From contig NZ_JAYKPK010000004.1 of NCBI RefSeq assembly GCF_035117555.1, positions 124,001 to 188,000 on the forward strand: a DNA stretch of 64,000 bases, written 5' to 3'. This DNA is from Yoonia sp035117555. Lineage in GTDB: Bacteria; Pseudomonadota; Alphaproteobacteria; Rhodobacterales; Rhodobacteraceae. The notes under the pieces are model-generated. The model made no database searches. It was given only the letters and a program-made list of their open reading frames with translations, and was not told the origin of the DNA. The translations under genes were made by a program, and so were the position numbers. The stretch's first letter is position 1. Every line of letters begins with the position of its first letter. Shown piece by piece: positions 60,421 to 64,000 of the stretch.

Positions 60421-61361
60421 GGTGCAAATCGCCATGACGTGATCTGCTCATAAGTCTCACCCGCCGCGATCTTGATCTGCGGGAAATGCGCATGGTTCGG
60501 CGCGTCAGGCCAATGCTGCGCCTCCAGCGCCAATGCGCCATGGGTGGGGCGGCCGTCAAAGACCTGCATGCCCGGCATATTCGTCGCCATGACCATGCTG
60601 ACACCGCTCTGACCAGTCAGCCAGAGCACATCGCGTGGCGCTTCCAGCCCCTCTGACAGGCAGAAATTGTGATCCAGCGCCGGTGTCTGCGGCCCCAAGA
60701 CCGGGCCGTCGCGGAAATCCATATCGGTGCCGCTTACATCCGTCACATCACCCGTGGGGCAGGTGGCGGCATCGATTGGCAGGTAATGATCGGCGGCGAT
60801 CTTCATCCGGTGACCGTGCCAGTTCGGGGTGCCGTCAAGGTTCCAATAGGAATGATTGGCGATATTCATCACGCTCGCCACATCGCTGGTCGCGGTGATT
60901 TTCAGGTTCAGCGTGGCAGGGGCGGTCAGCGTAAATTCCGCCGTCACACGCCGCTTGCCGGGCAAGCCCGCCATGCCATCGGGCAGATCCAGCGCCAAAG
61001 TGGCGGCGGTGTCTGTCACCGCAACCACATCCCAGACCTGCGCATGCAGACCTTCCGCACCGGAATGCAGATGCCGCTGCCCGTCTTCATTGCGTTCCAG
61101 CTCATACATCATCCCGTCAAGCCGGATGCGGGCATTGCCGATCCGGTTGGCAATCGGGCCGACCAGCGCGCCATGATAAAGCAGCTCGCCTTCGTAATCG
61201 GCCAGATCATCCGACCCAATGGTCAGCGAATGATCGACACCGGTCAGCCGGACATCCTGCAACCGCGCACCATAGGTCAGCAAGGTGACTGTCAGATCAC
61301 CCGCTTCCAGCTTGATTGCGTGGACCTCTTTGCCGTCTTTTGTCGTGCCGAAAACCTGCAT
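60417..61361 (-). CDS. galM: Aldose 1-epimerase (galactose mutarotase), 314 aa
   Basis: Interconverts alpha and beta anomers of galactose and other aldoses. Family motifs: GPIANRIGNARIRLDG, HSGAEGLHAQVWDV (catalytic His), NHSYWNLDG (second His) and the general base Glu in ALEAQHWPDAPNH. The start at 61361 overlaps the beta-galactosidase stop as TGATG and has GGAGG upstream, so it is coupled to it: lactose cleavage is followed by anomer conversion. Confidence 0.95.
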   Translation of the reverse strand: MQVFGTTKDGKEVHAIKLEAGDLTVTLLTYGARLQDVRLTGVDHSLTIGSDDLADYEGELLYHGALVGPIANRIGNARIRLDGMMYELERNEDGQRHLHSGAEGLHAQVWDVVAVTDTAATLALDLPDGMAGLPGKRRVTAEFTLTAPATLNLKITATSDVASVMNIANHSYWNLDGTPNWHGHRMKIAADHYLPIDAATCPTGDVTDVSGTDMDFRDGPVLGPQTPALDHNFCLSEGLEAPRDVLWLTGQSGVSMVMATNMPGMQVFDGRPTHGALALEAQHWPDAPNHAHFPQIKIAAGETYEQITSWRFAP

Positions 61362-63262
61362 CACAATGCCTCCCAATGCACCCCTGCTGCTGGCACGATC
61401 GCGCCGTTCCAGATCTGGGCAATTGGGGCGTAATTGAACACGAAACGATGCGTCGCACTATCCCTGATCCGCAGCCCTTCGGGCAAAGTATAGCTGGGCA
61501 GGTCGAGCGCATCACACAGCCCGCCGATGATCGCGTCAAAGGTCGCCTCATCCGGCCAGCCGGCGAGATAGCGCAGGTGATCGCCGCCCATGATCGCGGG
61601 CTGGCCTGACTTGGTGGACAGATGCACGGGGGCCGTGCCTTCCAGATGTTCGAACCAATGCCGGAAAGTGCCGCCGCCTTGCAGCTTGACCTTGGCATCG
61701 GGTGGGATGCTTTCGGTCAGCACGACACTGACTTCAGTATCGGGCAGATCGGGGCCAAGCGGATTGGGGATCGCCAGTTCATCGGTCTTGGTATCACTGC
61801 GCGGGCCGATCAGGGCGATACCTTTGAAACCCGCCAATGCCTTGCGCAGCGGGGCGCTGATCTTCATCAGCCCCGGTGCCAGCACGAGTTTATAGGCGGA
61901 CAGATCGGCACAATCCGGCGGCAGAATGTCGATATTCAACCCCGCCCGGCGCAAAGCACGATAGGCGGCGAAGGCCAGACGAAACGCCTCGAAATCCGCG
62001 CCCTGCGGTTGGGTGTCCCAACCCCATGCGCTTTCATAGTCGAACACCAGCGCGGCCTGCGCCTGTGCCGTCCCGACATCGGGCAGGGCGGCGATTTCAT
62101 CGGCGACCTGACGGCATTCACCCAAGGCGGGGGCGGGGGCAGAATCAGGGCGCAGCAGACCGGCATGGTTCTGTTCCTGCGCGAAAGGCGCCTGCCGCCA
62201 GCGGAAATAGCAGACGGTTTCGGCACCATGGGCAAACGCCTCCCACGCCCAAAGCCGGGCCATACCGGGCAGCGGGGCAGGATTATAAGGCGCCCAGTTG
62301 ACCGGGCCGGGTTGCTGTTCCATCACCCAAAGCCGGCCTTTGCCGACCGCGCGATACAGATCATGGTGGAAAGCCTGCATATCAGGGTGGCCTTGGCGCA
62401 GGAAAGTGGCCTTTTCCTTGGCCGTGCCTTCGAGCCGGTCCGACAGAAAGCCAATCGGATAACTATCCCACGACGCGATATCCAGATCCGCCCCGACCTT
62501 CCAATGATCGAATGTCGTGATGCGGCCCATGTAATTGTGGATCAAAGGCGCAGATGTATGGCGGCGGAGTTCATCGGCCTGCACCTTGTTAAAGGCCACG
62601 ACCTGATCGGATGAATACCGCCGGAACGCCAGCACATGCGCGGGGTTCGGTTCGGTCACTGTCAGATTGGGTAAATCGATCTGATCAAAGCTGTCATAAT
62701 CCATCGACCAGAACACATTGCCCCAGGCCCGGTTCAGCGCATCAGGCGATTGGTATTTCTGCGCCAGCCAGTCCTGAAACCCGCGTTTGGCGGTATCGGA
62801 ATAGGACAGGGTGGTATCATGGCAATCATATTCATTGTCGATCTGCCAGGCGGTGACATGCGGGTTCTTGCCATAGCGTTCACCCATCAGTCGCGCGATC
62901 CGGCGGCATTCATCGCGATAGCCCTGATGGCTGAAATCATAATGCCGGCGCGACCCGAATTTGCGTACCCGCCCTGCGGCATCGACGGCCAGCATGTCGG
63001 GATATTTATCCAGCATCCAGCGCGGCGGCGTCGCGGTTGGCGTGCCCAGGATGACCTGCAACCCTGCTGATCCCAGCACGTCAATCGCGCGGTCGAGCCA
63101 GTCCCATGTCATGGTGCCAGGCACCGCCTCCATCCGCTGCCAGGCGAATTCCCCGATCCGCACCCAGGACAGGCCCGCATCGACCATGCGCGCGGCATCT
63201 TCGGCCCATTGATCTTCGGGCCAATGTTCGGGGTAATAACAGACGCCGAGTGTGCGTTTCAT
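61361..63262 (-). CDS. Beta-galactosidase, glycoside hydrolase family 42, 633 aa
   Basis: Cleaves terminal beta-D-galactosides. GH42 features: GVCYYPEHWPEDQWAEDAARM at the start, TATPPRWMLDKYPDML, acid/base Glu in WQIDNEYDCHDT, and nucleophile Glu in RLWVMEQQPGPVNW. Domain order: TIM barrel (about 1-370), trimerisation alpha/beta domain (about 380-580), small beta domain to the end. No signal peptide, so it acts in the cytoplasm on imported galactosides. Next to galM and a lactonase gene on the same strand. Confidence 0.95.
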   Translation of the reverse strand: MKRTLGVCYYPEHWPEDQWAEDAARMVDAGLSWVRIGEFAWQRMEAVPGTMTWDWLDRAIDVLGSAGLQVILGTPTATPPRWMLDKYPDMLAVDAAGRVRKFGSRRHYDFSHQGYRDECRRIARLMGERYGKNPHVTAWQIDNEYDCHDTTLSYSDTAKRGFQDWLAQKYQSPDALNRAWGNVFWSMDYDSFDQIDLPNLTVTEPNPAHVLAFRRYSSDQVVAFNKVQADELRRHTSAPLIHNYMGRITTFDHWKVGADLDIASWDSYPIGFLSDRLEGTAKEKATFLRQGHPDMQAFHHDLYRAVGKGRLWVMEQQPGPVNWAPYNPAPLPGMARLWAWEAFAHGAETVCYFRWRQAPFAQEQNHAGLLRPDSAPAPALGECRQVADEIAALPDVGTAQAQAALVFDYESAWGWDTQPQGADFEAFRLAFAAYRALRRAGLNIDILPPDCADLSAYKLVLAPGLMKISAPLRKALAGFKGIALIGPRSDTKTDELAIPNPLGPDLPDTEVSVVLTESIPPDAKVKLQGGGTFRHWFEHLEGTAPVHLSTKSGQPAIMGGDHLRYLAGWPDEATFDAIIGGLCDALDLPSYTLPEGLRIRDSATHRFVFNYAPIAQIWNGAIVPAAGVHWEAL

Positions 63263-63302
63263 AGGTCAGCCTTTGAGTATTTGGAACAAAGCGAGGGCAG
63301 GA

Positions 63303-64000
63303 TCACAGGATGACCTGATGTTCGGCCTGTCCTTTGTAGGATGTGGATGTGGTATAGGTTTTGCCCTGATCCGCACCATCCAGCCCGGTGGCGGCAGAGG
63401 TGCAGAAAAGCGTCGTCAGATCATCACCCCCGAAAGCGGGGCAGGAGGTTTGCGTGGCAGGGAAATGATAGCTTTCGATAAAGGTCCCATCCGGCGCATA
63501 GCCCGCGACGCGCCCCGCACCCCATTGCGCATTCCACAGATTGCCCTGCGCATCGACGACCGCGCCATCAGGGTGCAGATCGGTGTCGGTCAGGTCGATA
63601 TGGACGACTGGATCGCCCATGGGCCAGCCATCGGCATCCAAGCTGACGCGCATGATCTTTTGCAGCGGCGTATCGGCGAAATATGCACTCTTGCCATCCG
63701 GCGCGAAACAGATCGCATTGGAAATCGTGACCGGCGCGATGATCTGGCGCAATGCGCCTTTGTAATAGCGATAGATCGCGCCTGCGCCCTCTTCCGCCTC
63801 AATCCCCATCGTCCCGATCCAGAACCCACCCAGCGGGTCGGCGCGGCCATCATTGGACCGGGTGACAGGATTGTCAGCCTCCAGATCGCACAGCTTGGTC
63901 TGGCTGCCATCGCGCAGATCGAGCCGGAACAGCGCAGACTGGCTGGCAATCAGCAACGTATCCGCATCGACCCAACCCGCGGCAGAGACATATTCGTCAA
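63303..64000 (-). CDS. SMP-30/gluconolactonase family lactonase, 3' part only (cut by window edge)
   Basis: The C-terminal about 232 residues are in the window; the frame is open through position 64000. SMP-30 beta-propeller motifs: RSNDGRADPLGGFWIGTMG with the metal-binding Asn/Asp, ISNAICFAPDGKSAYFADT, and HPDGAVVDAQGNLWNAQWG. Such enzymes hydrolyse sugar lactones. Beside beta-galactosidase and galM, a galactono- or arabinonolactonase of a non-phosphorylating galactose pathway is the most natural reading, but it is inference. A possible internal start at 63956 is not the true start. Confidence 0.9.
   Translation of the reverse strand, partial: DEYVSAAGWVDADTLLIASQSALFRLDLRDGSQTKLCDLEADNPVTRSNDGRADPLGGFWIGTMGIEAEEGAGAIYRYYKGALRQIIAPVTISNAICFAPDGKSAYFADTPLQKIMRVSLDADGWPMGDPVVHIDLTDTDLHPDGAVVDAQGNLWNAQWGAGRVAGYAPDGTFIESYHFPATQTSCPAFGGDDLTTLFCTSAATGLDGADQGKTYTTSTSYKGQAEHQVIL

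Overview
The window is GC-rich, densely packed alphaproteobacterial chromosome. It most resembles the Rhodobacterales (roseobacter group, Loktanella/Yoonia-like): TrcR, the glcDEF order, the MoxR-DUF58-DUF4159 operon, YejABEF, short-Q-loop CydAB and the small (about 95 nt) SRP RNA all fit. I see no phage, insertion sequence, plasmid or CRISPR signature. Genus-level placement is inference.

Layout. 1-3.3 kb: an ABC ATPase cut by the window edge, a zinc-finger protein and polA. 3.3-9.5 kb: an Hsp20 chaperone with a heat-shock-type promoter, a secreted trypsin-like protease, the glycolate oxidase operon glcD-glcE-glcF (minus strand) and a DUF599 membrane protein. 9.5-16.4 kb: a minus-strand operon of MoxR ATPase, DUF58, DUF4159/BatA-like and VWA-like membrane proteins. 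16.4-21.8 kb: DUF1285, a serine hydrolase, GabD, an alpha/beta hydrolase, TrcR and a small membrane protein. 21.9-28.3 kb: recR-ybaB-dnaX, a dual-specificity-type phosphatase, rsgA with a disturbed 5' end, the 4.5S SRP RNA, nudC and an SRPBCC protein. 28.3-35.7 kb: pheA, a membrane-anchored cytochrome c and yejABEF. 35.8-45.2 kb: a SPOR-containing D,D-carboxypeptidase, clpS, an RsmC-like methyltransferase, an SDR without its catalytic lysine, a lipoprotein, hemF, hemE, hemC and two divergent transglutaminases. 45.3-55.8 kb: a stress island. 55.8-64 kb: an FAD-linked dehydrogenase, a CAT-anticodon tRNA, cydAB, HIU hydrolase, and a galactoside cluster (galM, GH42 beta-galactosidase, SMP-30 lactonase cut by the edge).

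The stress island is the most interesting part. It encodes an EcfG-like (ECF15-type) sigma factor, a ferritin-like DUF892 protein, a 74-aa basic protein, a four-helix membrane protein and two hydrophobic micropeptides of 23 and 24 aa. Next to these is a 1420-aa soluble protein that joins CheB, CheR, coiled coil, PAS, histidine kinase, two receivers and a LuxR/FixJ-type DNA-binding domain in one chain. Downstream, four promoters matching the EcfG consensus GGAAC-N16/17-CGTT (three exact, one with one mismatch) stand in front of an esterase, a cytosolic PRC-barrel protein, a secreted double PRC-barrel protein and a small membrane protein. I infer a local general-stress regulon placed beside a one-chain sensor-to-DNA phosphorelay.

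At the sequence level two dispersed repeat families recur in gene ends: a GTAGGRTGSGTGAT-type palindrome (3 copies, two of which supply the stop codon of a neighbouring gene) and a CCTCCGGCGGGGATATTT-type motif (at least 8 copies).
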